Under the pieces are notes generated by a model. It searched no databases, was not told where the DNA came from, and saw nothing but the letters and a program-made list of their open reading frames with translations. Positions 39,427-49,134 of a DNA stretch of 64,000 nucleotides are shown one piece after another (within the stretch, counting starts at the first letter, position 1; each line of letters begins with the position of its first letter). The translations under genes were made by a program, and so were the position numbers. Source of the DNA: Bacteroidetes bacterium UKL13-3 (GTDB lineage: Bacteria > Bacteroidota > Bacteroidia > UKL13-3); NCBI GenBank assembly GCA_001602415.1, contig CP012155.1:1-64000 (forward strand). Direction: 5' to 3'.

Positions 39427-40470
39427 CTACATTTTTTCGGGAGTTTCTCTAAGCAATTTTATCAATTTTTTTGCCGAATCGGCATAGTTATAGGTTTTTA
39501 TAAGCTGTTCAATTACTACAGCAACTGGTGGTTGTTCAATTACTTTGCGCATATCTGATGCAGCTTGTTGCACATTAAAGGGTGATGTGAAAGAAGCTAC
39601 TTCTGCAAAACACTCGCGATACACTGGAATATCAGATAGCAAAACCGGACATCCACAATACAATGCTTCGAGAGCTGGAATTCCAAACCCTTCATCGTAT
39701 GATAATGATACAAAAAGAGAAGATTCTTGGTAAAGCTTTATCAATTCAGCATTGGATAGGTAACCAGTAAATACAACATTCTTAGGAACTTCTAAACGCG
39801 TATTTCCAAATACCGCATTTTTGGCTCCAACCACCATTAACTCGTAATCATTTAAGTCTGCTTGAGAGAATGCCAATATAAGTGTTTGCAGGTTTTTACG
39901 TGGATTGATAGACGAAACAGTTAAGATGTATTTTTTGCGTGCAGCGTTTACGTTATTTGCTGCTTGAAGAAGCTCATGGTGGATTCCATTGTGTAGGATT
40001 TCGATTTTTTGAATGGGAATATTTAACAGTTGGTGCAATTGCTTTTTGATGGTTTCACTCACGGTAAAAACCTTCTTGCTCCGCTTGGCAATTCTCGGAA
40101 TAAGGAATCGGTATACGCGAGCAAAACTTTTAGCAAACCACTCGGGATGATGCATGAAAGCTAAGTCGTGAATAGTAATCCATTGGTTGGAATACAATAA
40201 TGGGGCCGTATTGCAAAAGTTGATTAGCAGCGGAGAACCCTTTTTTTTGAGAAACGAAGGCAGTTCAACTTGCTCCCAAATATATCCACCATTTTTACCA
40301 ACGACTTTATGGGGGAGGTGTGATAAGGCTTGAGGAACGACACAACCCCCTGGAACAAGCAACACAAAATCAATATCGCTGCATTGCAGGTATCGGCAAA
40401 TTTCAAAGGCAAACTGCTGTACCCCTGTAATTTGTTGCGTTAAAAAGCGGGCGTTGATGTAAACCTTCAT
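39427..40470 (-). CDS. Glycosyltransferase family 4
   Basis: 347 residues, GT-B fold, with IHDLAFMHHPEWF, the nucleotide-sugar region TVSSINPRKNL and the EX7E motif DEGFGIPALE (about 266-275). Probable mannosyl- or rhamnosyltransferase for the surface polysaccharide; donor not determinable. First gene of the three-gene minus-strand run that ends with the O-antigen ligase. Divergent from the GtrII-like gene. Confidence 0.9.
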   Translation of the reverse strand: MKVYINARFLTQQITGVQQFAFEICRYLQCSDIDFVLLVPGGCVVPQALSHLPHKVVGKNGGYIWEQVELPSFLKKKGSPLLINFCNTAPLLYSNQWITIHDLAFMHHPEWFAKSFARVYRFLIPRIAKRSKKVFTVSETIKKQLHQLLNIPIQKIEILHNGIHHELLQAANNVNAARKKYILTVSSINPRKNLQTLILAFSQADLNDYELMVVGAKNAVFGNTRLEVPKNVVFTGYLSNAELIKLYQESSLFVSLSYDEGFGIPALEALYCGCPVLLSDIPVYRECFAEVASFTSPFNVQQAASDMRKVIEQPPVAVVIEQLIKTYNYADSAKKLIKLLRETPEKM

Positions 40471-40518
40471 TTAGCAATTCAATAGTAGTACGCAATATTA
40501 ACCAATTGGAATAATCTA

Positions 40519-40534
40519 TTACATTTGAATGTAA
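40519..40534. promoter_or_regulatory. Dyad overlapping a -7 box in a divergent promoter region
   Basis: TTACATT and AATGTAA surround a 2-nt centre (40519-40534); TACATTTG at 40520-40527 is an exact -7 match for the GtrII-like gene starting at 40548. A repressor bound to the dyad would cover the promoter. Confidence 0.4.
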
Positions 40535-40547
40535 AATAAGATATTCG

Positions 40548-42059
40548 ATGATTAACTCACAACGGTTACAGGATTTATATGCTGTATACAAACGTCCACT
40601 TTGGTACTCCTTTTTCATCTCTACGCTATTGAGTGCAGCCTGTTTCAATAACAGCTATTTTTCTACCGAGGACTTTACGTTTGCCAATGAAATGTATGAT
40701 GGAACGGAAAACGCCACATTTATCGGAACATGCATATATGATGGTAAATACACTCTCTATGCGTTGTTTTACCTATTAAAATCGTTGAAGATGCACGATA
40801 CTTTAGCGCTGGCGGTTCCTTATTTATTGCTGTTTAAATTGCAACTTATCGTTGGCGGAATTCTTTTAATAGAACATCTTAAAATCAACATTTCGCTTCT
40901 TAAAACAATCATAGCTCTTAGCGCTCTTTCTTTATATCCTTACCTTGCCGAATCCGTTATTTACAAACACTACTTCGGGTTTCAAAGCGCATCTTTCTGT
41001 TATTTACTCATTGTGCTTTCTGTTTTGTTACTCAGAATAGCAACCCCTCGTTACATGCTTTCCATTGTATTCATGTTACTCTGTTTTGGCATGTATCAAA
41101 CAATGGTAAATATTGCTTTGTGTATTGTGTGCACACTAACATTTATCGATTTGATGAAGCCCGACAGGAATGTGAAAGCAGTCCTGACAGCTTTTGCCAA
41201 GCAGCTTTCTGCGATAGCGCTCGCAGGAGTATTGTATGTAGTACTTAGCAAGTTATTTACGGGCTATGCATCTGTGGAAACATCCGGCAGGATTTCTTTT
41301 ATCCAAAATCCGCAGCAGGTTTTATCAGTATTTCAATCCGTAGGCCTGGGGTTGGCCAGGGCATTTACCCAGGGTGTTTCCGTTTTTAACCTGGTTGATA
41401 GGATAGCATTCCTGATTGTTTTGGTTACCGCACTGGTGTATGCTGTAAAGCAATCGGCTCTTTCTGCAGGGTTTTTAATCCTTTCCCTGTTATCCAATTT
41501 TGCTGTGTTTTTTGTTATCAACCCGGATGTTGGCGCCATTCTTCCCCGCACACTCACATCTCTTTCCTTCTTTACCTTTTTAATTCTTATTTGGGTATTT
41601 CACCGTACCCGCGGATACACGTATGAAAAAGCGTACACCTATACGGCCGTAATAATGTTGCTGAGTTACGGCAGCGTATGGCAAAATATTATCGAAAGAA
41701 ACGTGCTGAACAAGAAGCGCGATTTTGCTCTCGCCAATGCTATTTTAAGTGATGTATACCAAAAGGATGGGTTTCGGGGCAAAGAGTTCTTTTATGTGAT
41801 AGGTACCGATCGAATATATGATTTGGAGGATAAGAGAAGTACTCTTTTAGCGGCTCATACTAATTTCAGCGTGTTCAATAACGATCAGAACTTTCCTCAT
41901 CAACTGTTAAGGTATGTCTCGGGGATCCCCCTAAAGTTAATTACGGACAAAGCCACGCTGGATAATATGCGATCGCAGTATCCGTATGAGAGTTATAAGC
42001 AAAAGGCCAAGCGTTTCAATATCGTTGAAACAGAAAGATATATTATTGGTTTCCTTTAG
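40548..42059 (+). CDS. GtrII-like membrane glucosyltransferase
   Basis: 503 residues with about 10-11 membrane segments and a long C-terminal loop region, matching the glucosyl-transferase GtrII-like family that modifies O-antigen on the periplasmic side. The acidic pair after the first membrane segment (STEDFTFANEM) fits the catalytic GT-C site. The middle of the gene (about 41,160-41,400) has clearly higher GC than neighbouring genes (several 60-nt lines near 45-53%), suggesting recent acquisition. Confidence 0.75.
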   Translation: MINSQRLQDLYAVYKRPLWYSFFISTLLSAACFNNSYFSTEDFTFANEMYDGTENATFIGTCIYDGKYTLYALFYLLKSLKMHDTLALAVPYLLLFKLQLIVGGILLIEHLKINISLLKTIIALSALSLYPYLAESVIYKHYFGFQSASFCYLLIVLSVLLLRIATPRYMLSIVFMLLCFGMYQTMVNIALCIVCTLTFIDLMKPDRNVKAVLTAFAKQLSAIALAGVLYVVLSKLFTGYASVETSGRISFIQNPQQVLSVFQSVGLGLARAFTQGVSVFNLVDRIAFLIVLVTALVYAVKQSALSAGFLILSLLSNFAVFFVINPDVGAILPRTLTSLSFFTFLILIWVFHRTRGYTYEKAYTYTAVIMLLSYGSVWQNIIERNVLNKKRDFALANAILSDVYQKDGFRGKEFFYVIGTDRIYDLEDKRSTLLAAHTNFSVFNNDQNFPHQLLRYVSGIPLKLITDKATLDNMRSQYPYESYKQKAKRFNIVETERYIIGFL

Positions 42060-42140
42060 GATATTTAAAGGGAAAATAACGCTGAAAGCAAATTATTACG
42101 TTAAATAACTTACGTTGATGTATACTATCAAAGTATCTGT

Positions 42141-42187
42141 TATTTTCGTGCTAAAATAGAGATAATGTTTAAAGAACGATAATCGTT
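42141..42187 (+). promoter_or_regulatory. TATTTTCG box and AACGAT-A-ATCGTT dyad upstream of wzm
   Basis: A TATTTTCG octamer (42141-42148) is followed by a perfect 6-bp dyad with a 1-nt centre (42175-42187) ending 16 nt before the ATG. A possible promoter plus operator; low certainty. Confidence 0.3.
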
Positions 42188-42203
42188 TGTAAACACACCA
42201 TTC

Positions 42204-42974
42204 ATGATTTCAATAAACAAGTTTAAAAATTTTCCCAACCTTGTTTTAACCATTGCGGTTAAAAACATTAAAATGAAATATAAAAACTCGGCACTGGGTT
42301 TTGTTTGGAGCTTGCTGCATCCGTTGGCATATTTGCTTATTTTTATTTTGGTGTTTAGTAATGCGTTTGCAGGTGTTGAACGCTACTCACTATTTGCGTT
42401 GATTGGTCTGGTGTTTTGGACTTTCTTCAATAGCAGTATCAATCAAATGTTGCAGGCTATTATCGCAAATGCAAGTGTGTTGAAAACCATAGCAATCCCA
42501 AAATTACTTTTCCCATTTAGCGCATTAATCGCTGAGTTAATAACATTTTTATTATCCTTAATTCCATTTTTTGGATTGATGTTCTTTTTTGGTTTACAAC
42601 TTTCAGTTGAACTTCTTTGGTTAGTTCCTGCTGTTATCATCTTTGCTTTTTTTACATTTGGTGTTGGTTTGTTGCTGTGCACCCTTAATGTTTTTTTTAG
42701 AGATATTGGTTTGCTCTGGAATACACTCTCTCCGGCAATTTTTTATTTTACTCCCATAGCCTATTCTTCTAGTCTTATTCCAGAAAAATATTTAACAATT
42801 TTACAGTTTAATCCTCTATTGCATTACATCAACCTAATGAGGGAAATCTTATATAATAACGCAACACCAAGTCTTCATTTATGGGCTGTTACAACCGGTA
42901 TAGCAGTTAGTTGTACTGTAATTGGATTGCTTGTTTATAATAGGCTTAAAAATAATTTTGTTTCTTTTTATTAA
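42204..42974 (+). CDS. wzm: O-antigen ABC transporter permease
   Basis: 256 residues, six membrane segments of the ABC-2 polysaccharide exporter type ([43 protein letters not shown]). Forms the channel that exports completed polysaccharide across the inner membrane with the ATPase encoded 8 bases downstream. Confidence 0.94.
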   Translation: MISINKFKNFPNLVLTIAVKNIKMKYKNSALGFVWSLLHPLAYLLIFILVFSNAFAGVERYSLFALIGLVFWTFFNSSINQMLQAIIANASVLKTIAIPKLLFPFSALIAELITFLLSLIPFFGLMFFFGLQLSVELLWLVPAVIIFAFFTFGVGLLLCTLNVFFRDIGLLWNTLSPAIFYFTPIAYSSSLIPEKYLTILQFNPLLHYINLMREILYNNATPSLHLWAVTTGIAVSCTVIGLLVYNRLKNNFVSFY

Positions 42975-42982
42975 CTGCAACC

Positions 42983-43729
42983 ATGGCTGAAATAGTAATT
43001 GAAGTTAAGAATTTGTATGTCGACTTTTTTGTCCAAAATCAAGCGGTTAATTCGTTCAAGGATTTAGTAATGTCGCTAGGGTTAAAAAGCCCTTTTCAAC
43101 GCAAGTCGATATTAAAAGGCGTTGATCTTGAAATCAAAAAAGGAGAATGTTTTGCTTTGATGGGAAAGAACGGTTCGGGGAAAAGCACTTTACTACGCAC
43201 ACTTGCAGGAATTATCACTCCAACCTCTGGAGAAATGATTGTGAATGGCCGCATTGCTCCTATGCTTTCTATTGGTGCAGGGCTTGAGTTAGAGCTTTCG
43301 GGTTATGATAATATTAAAATAATTGCCACATTGATGGGCATGAATAATTCTGAAATCAAAACAGCTACCGCTTTTGTTGAAACCTTTTCAGAACTGAGTA
43401 AAGAGGATTTGAAAATGCAGGTAAAGCGCTACTCAGCCGGGATGATTGCACGGCTAGGATTTTCTATCTCTGTAGCACAAACTCCCGATATTTTAATTGT
43501 TGATGAGGCTTTGTCTGTTGGCGACATTGGATTTCAGGAAAAATGTGCCCAACGAATTAATGAAATAAAAAAATCGGGATGCTCCATTATTTATGTTTCT
43601 CACAGCCTTACCGAGTTAAAGCGCATTTGTACGCATGGGGCTTGTTTGGTTGATGGTAAAATAGCTATGGTAGCCGAAATTGATAAGGTAGCCGCCTACT
43701 ACGAAAGTTTGTTCCACCAACATGCATAA
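42983..43729 (+). CDS. wzt: O-antigen ABC transporter ATPase
   Basis: 248 residues. Walker [10 protein letters not shown] at 61-69, ABC signature YSAGM, Walker B ILIVDEAL and the switch histidine VSHS are intact. The C-terminal carbohydrate-binding domain found in some Wzt proteins is absent, so export probably does not depend on recognition of a terminal residue by the transporter itself. Overlaps the next gene by one base. Confidence 0.95.
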   Translation: MAEIVIEVKNLYVDFFVQNQAVNSFKDLVMSLGLKSPFQRKSILKGVDLEIKKGECFALMGKNGSGKSTLLRTLAGIITPTSGEMIVNGRIAPMLSIGAGLELELSGYDNIKIIATLMGMNNSEIKTATAFVETFSELSKEDLKMQVKRYSAGMIARLGFSISVAQTPDILIVDEALSVGDIGFQEKCAQRINEIKKSGCSIIYVSHSLTELKRICTHGACLVDGKIAMVAEIDKVAAYYESLFHQHA

Positions 43730-45237
43730 TGGGGTTGTTTAAAAATAGGATACGCAGCATTGTTGGTGAAAGCTCCGGTTTTTTGGAATCGGCAGGAAAC
43801 TTAATCTATTACTTTGCTAACCCTGAATTTTACCGCAAGCTTTTGGGTAAAATATGGAGACAATTAACTACAAAAGTACCCAAATACACTGCCTGGGTCC
43901 AAATGCAGGATTCTGATATTTTAATAAACACATCTAATATACATTTTACGATTATTTGTGCTACTTCCAAAAAGGTCTCGCAAACGTATTCAAATATTAC
44001 TTTTTTAAATCGTAGTGAGTCCTTAAATATAGATACTACTAGTTACATTATATGGTTAGATGAGGATGACACATTAGATCCAAATGCCTGTGCAGCGCTG
44101 GCGCAAGTAATACACCAAACAGGCGCATCTATCATAACATTCGATTATGATTTCCTCCAAAACGATATTCGGTACGCACCACAGTTTTTGCCTTCTTGGA
44201 GTCCTGCTGCATTGGCTTACAGCAATTATATTCAAAATGCTGTTTGTGTAAAATGTGATTTGTTGTGTGATTATCAGCAAGGATTTTCAAGCCCAATAGC
44301 GTTTTACAATAAACTTAAGCAGGTTGATGTTGATATTCGAAAAACAAAACGACTTCGAAAGGTATTGTTATCAAAAAAGAAGGAAGAGGTTATTATAGAA
44401 AAGCCAACGAGTATCATGCAGCAGCCGCTGGTAAGTATTATTATTCCTACCTTCAATAAGACCCATTTAGTTAAACAATGTATTGATTCAATTATCAATC
44501 ATTCAACGTATACGAACTATGAAATTGTGTTGGTTGATAACAGAAGCACAGAATCTGAGTTAACAGATCTTATTCATCAATACCAATCATTACTTAAACA
44601 AAATTTCATACACGTAAGAGCGGATTATGTGTTCAATTTTTCGCAGTTAATGAACGATGGCGTAAATAAAAGTAAAGGTGAGTATATTGTATTGCTTAAT
44701 AACGATACAGAAATCATTACTCCTGAGTGGATCGAACAATTTCTTTCAATTGCAGTGCGATCGAATGTTGGGGCCGTAGGGGCAAAACTATTATATCCGG
44801 ACAACAGCATTCAACATGCAGGAATTGTTTTAAACAATGAAGTCGTGAGTAAGCATATTTACGTAGGTAAAAAACAATATGCAGAGGTCTATCAAAATGC
44901 ACTCAACAGCATTAAACAATACAGTGCTATAACTGCAGCATGTTTAATGATTAATCGCAAAAAGTATCTTGAGGTAAATGGGTTTGATGTGAGATACAAG
45001 GTTGAGTTTAATGACATTGATTTTTGTTTGCGATTGCTGGAACGAGGTTACTACAATGTTTATACCCCTTATGTGCAGGTATATCATTATGAATCGGCCT
45101 CACGCCAACATCCTATGTCAACTAAAAAATCAAAAGATACATACAGCCAAGAGCGAGCTCAATTGAGCAAACAATGGGAATTCTATATTGAAGATGACCC
45201 GTATTGGCACCCTAATATAAATACGTTTAGATTGTAG
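43729..45237 (+). CDS. Glycosyltransferase family 2 protein
   Basis: 502 residues. A poorly conserved N-terminal half has a partial GT-A look (YVIWLDEDDTLDPNACAAL). The C-terminal half (about 225-490) is a full GT2 domain: VSIIIPTFNKTHLVKQ, the DXD-like LLNNDTEI, VGAVGAKLLYPDNSIQHAGI and the ED-type base region FNDIDFCLRLLERGY. Typical of rhamnan-type polymerising transferases encoded beside Wzm/Wzt. Starts within the wzt stop codon. Confidence 0.88.
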   Translation: MGLFKNRIRSIVGESSGFLESAGNLIYYFANPEFYRKLLGKIWRQLTTKVPKYTAWVQMQDSDILINTSNIHFTIICATSKKVSQTYSNITFLNRSESLNIDTTSYIIWLDEDDTLDPNACAALAQVIHQTGASIITFDYDFLQNDIRYAPQFLPSWSPAALAYSNYIQNAVCVKCDLLCDYQQGFSSPIAFYNKLKQVDVDIRKTKRLRKVLLSKKKEEVIIEKPTSIMQQPLVSIIIPTFNKTHLVKQCIDSIINHSTYTNYEIVLVDNRSTESELTDLIHQYQSLLKQNFIHVRADYVFNFSQLMNDGVNKSKGEYIVLLNNDTEIITPEWIEQFLSIAVRSNVGAVGAKLLYPDNSIQHAGIVLNNEVVSKHIYVGKKQYAEVYQNALNSIKQYSAITAACLMINRKKYLEVNGFDVRYKVEFNDIDFCLRLLERGYYNVYTPYVQVYHYESASRQHPMSTKKSKDTYSQERAQLSKQWEFYIEDDPYWHPNINTFRL

Positions 45238-45284
45238 GCAATTGCCCGCATATTTTTTTAATTTGTACCCCAATAGCCACAACA

Positions 45285-47549
45285 TTGAAAACAAAATACT
45301 CACTTTCTTCGGAACAACAATTGGATGCCTTTAGGGACAGGGTAAAATACTATTTTAACCTAAGGCAACAACTGGCTGCGAGCAATAGAAATGACGAAGA
45401 TGAAATCATTAGATCTACCCCTGTTTTAGGTGCTTCCAGAAAGTTTGCGAAATTTACATTTAAAGGAGCGAATCAATTGCTTCCCCATAAGCTTTTGGCA
45501 AATCCAATCACTTCCTTGTTTTATAAAATTGGCTCTAAGTTACTTGACAAAAGAATTGAACAACTAAAAGGGGAAATTAAGTCGCCTTGGCTGCTCATCG
45601 ATCCTACATTAACGCCCGATTCATTTGAACTTCCTGTTTTTGAATCGGTGACTGTTAGTATAATTATTCCGGTGCACAACAAGTTTGATTATACCAAACG
45701 CTGTATTTACAGTATTTTAAAACATAGCGGAACGGTAACTTATGAAGTTATTGTTGCAGATGATGCTTCATCTGATGAAACCCTGCATATCCAAGAGCTA
45801 ATTAAAAATACACTTATAAATAGGAATGTTCCGGGTTTGGGTTTCTTGAAAAATTGCAATGCTGCAGCCAAACTTGCTAAAGGTGAGTTTGTGTTATTGC
45901 TCAACAATGATACAGTTGTGCAGCCCGGATGGTTGCAACCTTTGGTTGATTTGATGAACAAGGATGCGAGCATTGGAATGGTAGGTTCTAAATTGGTTTA
46001 TCCTGAAGGATTTTTGCAAGAAGCAGGAGGAATTGTTTGGAGTGATGCTTCCGGTTGGAACTACGGACGAATGGGATTTCCCGATGCACCAGAATATAAT
46101 TATGTAAAAGAGGTTGATTACATTTCGGGGGCATCTATCATGCTTCGAACTGTTTTGTGGAACAAACTAGGAGGGTTTGATGAGCGTTATACACCTGCTT
46201 ATTACGAAGACTCGGACTTGGCGTTCCAAATTAGAGAACAAGGATTAAAGGTGGTTTACCAACCACTTTCAGTTGTGGTACATTTTGAAGGCATTTCGCA
46301 CGGAACAGATATAACTACTGGCATCAAGGAGTATCAGGTAAAAAATAAAGATACGTTTTACCAGAAATGGAAAGACGTTCTGGCAAACAATCATTCTCCC
46401 AATGAACAACACCTATTTTCAGCACGTGATCGGTCGCAGTTCAAAAAAACAATATTGGTTATCGATCATTATGTACCCGAGTACGATCAGGATGCTGGCA
46501 GTAAATCAACGTTTCAATACCTAAAGTTATTTGTAGAAATGGGGTTGAACGTGAAATTTATTGGAGATAATTTCATGAGAAAAGAGCCATATACCCAAAC
46601 ATTACAACAAATGGGTATAGAAGTATTGTATGGATTTGAATATGCGAGTAATTGGCAACAGTGGGTTTGCAATAATGCTGCACGTATCGATTATTGTTTA
46701 ATCAACCGCCCACATATTGCCGAAAAATATATTGACTTTATTAAGACAAACACTCGTGCGCGGGTTATTTTCTATGGACATGATTTGCATTTTTTACGTG
46801 AAGAGCGTCAGTATGCTGTTGCCCCGCAAAAGGGTTTATTAAAATCAGCAGCCGACTGGAAAAAAAGAGAGTTGACATTATTCCACAAATCAGATGTGGT
46901 AGTTTACCCATCGCCAATGGAGGTTAAGTTGATTAAAGAAATAGATGACACAATAAATGTTCACCGAATTCAAATGAATATTTATGAAAAAAACAGTTCA
47001 GGCAAACGCACGACATACAATGATGATTCTAGGGATTTATTGTTTGTTGGAGGGTTTAATCATCCCCCTAATGCAGATGCTGTTTTATGGTTTGCAAATG
47101 AGATTTTACCAACTGTTCTAAAAAGTATACCTGATTGTAAGTTTATTGTTGTTGGTTCTAAAGTACCTAAAGAAATCGCTTCGTTGGCAAGTGAGCATAT
47201 TATAATAAAAGGTTTTGTAAGCGATGAGGAGTTGGAACAACTATACGATGCGTGCCGCATTGTAGTAGCTCCTCTGCGTTATGGTGCCGGAATTAAAGGA
47301 AAAATTATTGAAGCCATTTATCATCGAAAAGCAGTTGTTACCACCAATGTGGGTGCTGAAGGATTGGATATATCAGGCGGACAAATTGTGGTTGCTGATG
47401 AGGCATCGGTATTTGCGAACACTTTAATCTCGTTGTATAACAACAAACAACAATTAACAAACATGTTTAACGAAGCTCCCGTTTTCATACAAAAATATTT
47501 TTCTCCTCAACAAGCCATTCGGTTTATTGAATCAATTTTAACAGTATAA
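45285..47549 (+). CDS. Fused GT2-GT4 glycosyltransferase
   Basis: 754 residues from a TTG start. A GT2 domain (about 125-350: VSIIIPVHNKFDYTKRC, LLNNDTVVQPGW, YYEDSDLAFQIREQG) is fused to a GT4-like domain (about 395-750: ETIL-type linker, DLLFVGGFNHPPNADAV, CRIVVAPLRYGAGIKGKIIEA). Two transferases in one chain suggest a disaccharide repeat made processively. The final 165 codons have a decayed duplicate immediately downstream. Confidence 0.9.
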   Translation: MKTKYSLSSEQQLDAFRDRVKYYFNLRQQLAASNRNDEDEIIRSTPVLGASRKFAKFTFKGANQLLPHKLLANPITSLFYKIGSKLLDKRIEQLKGEIKSPWLLIDPTLTPDSFELPVFESVTVSIIIPVHNKFDYTKRCIYSILKHSGTVTYEVIVADDASSDETLHIQELIKNTLINRNVPGLGFLKNCNAAAKLAKGEFVLLLNNDTVVQPGWLQPLVDLMNKDASIGMVGSKLVYPEGFLQEAGGIVWSDASGWNYGRMGFPDAPEYNYVKEVDYISGASIMLRTVLWNKLGGFDERYTPAYYEDSDLAFQIREQGLKVVYQPLSVVVHFEGISHGTDITTGIKEYQVKNKDTFYQKWKDVLANNHSPNEQHLFSARDRSQFKKTILVIDHYVPEYDQDAGSKSTFQYLKLFVEMGLNVKFIGDNFMRKEPYTQTLQQMGIEVLYGFEYASNWQQWVCNNAARIDYCLINRPHIAEKYIDFIKTNTRARVIFYGHDLHFLREERQYAVAPQKGLLKSAADWKKRELTLFHKSDVVVYPSPMEVKLIKEIDDTINVHRIQMNIYEKNSSGKRTTYNDDSRDLLFVGGFNHPPNADAVLWFANEILPTVLKSIPDCKFIVVGSKVPKEIASLASEHIIIKGFVSDEELEQLYDACRIVVAPLRYGAGIKGKIIEAIYHRKAVVTTNVGAEGLDISGGQIVVADEASVFANTLISLYNNKQQLTNMFNEAPVFIQKYFSPQQAIRFIESILTV

Positions 47550-47550
47550 T

Positions 47551-48214
47551 ATGACAAATAAGAAAGTTGATATACACCTAATTGGTTTAGAGGAGACAGG
47601 CCTTAACGCGATGATTGATTTTGCGAAGATGATTGGAGTTGGCTTAGAGAAAAAGCAATAGGTATTCCTTTAGGTGCAAAAATGAAGGAGCATAATGTTT
47701 TTTGAAACAAATTTCAACCACATTATCCGCCTAATGCAGGTGCTGTTTATAGTTTGCAAATGAGATTTTTCCAACTGTTTTAAAAAGCATACCTGATTGT
47801 AGGTTTATTGTTGTTGGCTCTAAAGTAGCTAAAGAAATTGCTTCGTTGGCAAGTTAGAACATTATAATAAAAGGTTTTGTAAGCGATGAAGAGTTAAAAC
47901 AACTATACGATGCTTGCCGCATTGTAATAGCTCCTCTGCGTTATGGTGCAGGAATGAAAGGAAAAGTTGTTGAAGCCATTTACCATCGAAAAGCAGTTAT
48001 AACAACAACAAATGGAGCAGAAGGATAAATATTGATGGAAGTGAGATAATTGTGGTAGATAATAGTCAAGCATTTTCGCAGGCAATTATTTCTATTTACA
48101 ATTCACTAGAACAACAGCAAGAAATTTTTAACAGCTGCCCATCATTCTTCGTAGATTATTTTTCAAGAGAAAGCGCCCTCCGGTTTGTGCAATCAAAGCT
48201 GCTTCGCAATTGAT
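47551..48214 (+). pseudogene. Decayed duplicate of the GT4 domain
   Basis: From about 47715 the DNA closely follows the end of the upstream fusion gene (47060-47545), e.g. the codons for KRFVSDEELKQLYDACRIVIAPLRYGAG-type sequence, with an estimated 85-90% identity by eye over the best stretch. It carries an in-frame TAG (GCAAGTTAG where the intact copy has GCAAGTGAG), and frameshifts near 47660 and 48025. A 36-codon open frame from ATG at 47551 (MTNKKVDIHLIG) ends in TAG and has no recognised family. Confidence 0.85.
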
Positions 48215-48230
48215 TATAAGGCATCATCAA

Positions 48231-49100
48231 TTAGCTGCGAAATTTTTTATATAGCCTATAAAAAGATTTTGCGATAATGTTTGATTTCAGTTTTTTAATG
48301 AGGGATAATTGACCTTCAAAAAATTCTACCATTAATTTTACTTCCTCTTCCCTACGTTGAATATGCCCCTGATACTCTTTGTGAAGTTCGGCAATTAAAT
48401 CAGTATCTTGATTTAGATATACCGAGAGGTCGGGATTGTTTTCCAACGAATCATCACTTCCTACGGCAATAAGATATTTTGGTTTCAGGGTCAAACTTTT
48501 CGACACAAAATGACTCTTTCCTAAAGGTGTTTCAGTATTCACAATGAATGAGGTAGAGGAGACCTGTTGATTGTAGAACAAGGTGTTTTGAAAGTACTTT
48601 TGAATAAGGGATTTAAATTCAGCCTCGTTTAACTCTAACAAGTGAAACTCATTTTTATAGTCGCCTTTGTTGTATTCTTCCGTATTAGGAGTAGATATGA
48701 GCATAATACCTCCCGGTTTAAGCACTCGCTTAATTTCCGAAAGATAAGTGTCATGTTCCTCAATATGTTCCAATGTTTCGAACGAAACCAGAACATCTAT
48801 CGAATGGTCAGGAAGTTTAATATCCAAGCAAGAACCTTGAAAAAACTCCAGATTGGGCTGTATATATTTGCCCTTGGCATGTTTAACGGTTGCTTCATCT
48901 ATATCTACCCCGTATACTTTTGCAGCACTCTTAGCAAAGAGAGCCGATCCGTAACCTTCACCACAAGCAATGTCGAGAACAACTTTATTTTTTACAAAGG
49001 TATTAGCGAAATGATACCGATTCATATGCTCCAATTCTATCTCTCCACCCAAACTTGGTACATATCGTTCTCCTGTAAATTCTAACTCTTTAATTGTCAT
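48231..49100 (-). CDS. SAM-dependent methyltransferase with coiled-coil tail
   Basis: 289 residues. Class I methyltransferase: motif I VLDIACGEGYGSALFA (about 41-56), acidic GVDID, motif post-I and VLVSFETLEHIEEHDTYLSEIKRVLKPGGIMLISTPN. The C-terminal 60 residues form a charged coiled coil (LIAELHKEYQGHIQRREEEVKLMVEFFEGQL) resembling chain-terminating methyltransferases of the WbdD type, which cap O-antigens exported by Wzm/Wzt. That role is an inference from context. Confidence 0.87.
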   Translation of the reverse strand: MTIKELEFTGERYVPSLGGEIELEHMNRYHFANTFVKNKVVLDIACGEGYGSALFAKSAAKVYGVDIDEATVKHAKGKYIQPNLEFFQGSCLDIKLPDHSIDVLVSFETLEHIEEHDTYLSEIKRVLKPGGIMLISTPNTEEYNKGDYKNEFHLLELNEAEFKSLIQKYFQNTLFYNQQVSSTSFIVNTETPLGKSHFVSKSLTLKPKYLIAVGSDDSLENNPDLSVYLNQDTDLIAELHKEYQGHIQRREEEVKLMVEFFEGQLSLIKKLKSNIIAKSFYRLYKKFRS

Positions 49101-49116
49101 TTTGTATAGATTTTAA

Positions 49117-49134
49117 AAGTAGCATATGCTACTT
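49117..49134. promoter_or_regulatory. Perfect 18-bp palindrome between two methyltransferase genes
   Basis: AAGTAGCAT followed by its complement ATGCTACTT (49117-49134), overlapping the stop codon of the upstream methyltransferase. Could act as a transcription-terminating hairpin or protein site; no T-run follows. Confidence 0.4.
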
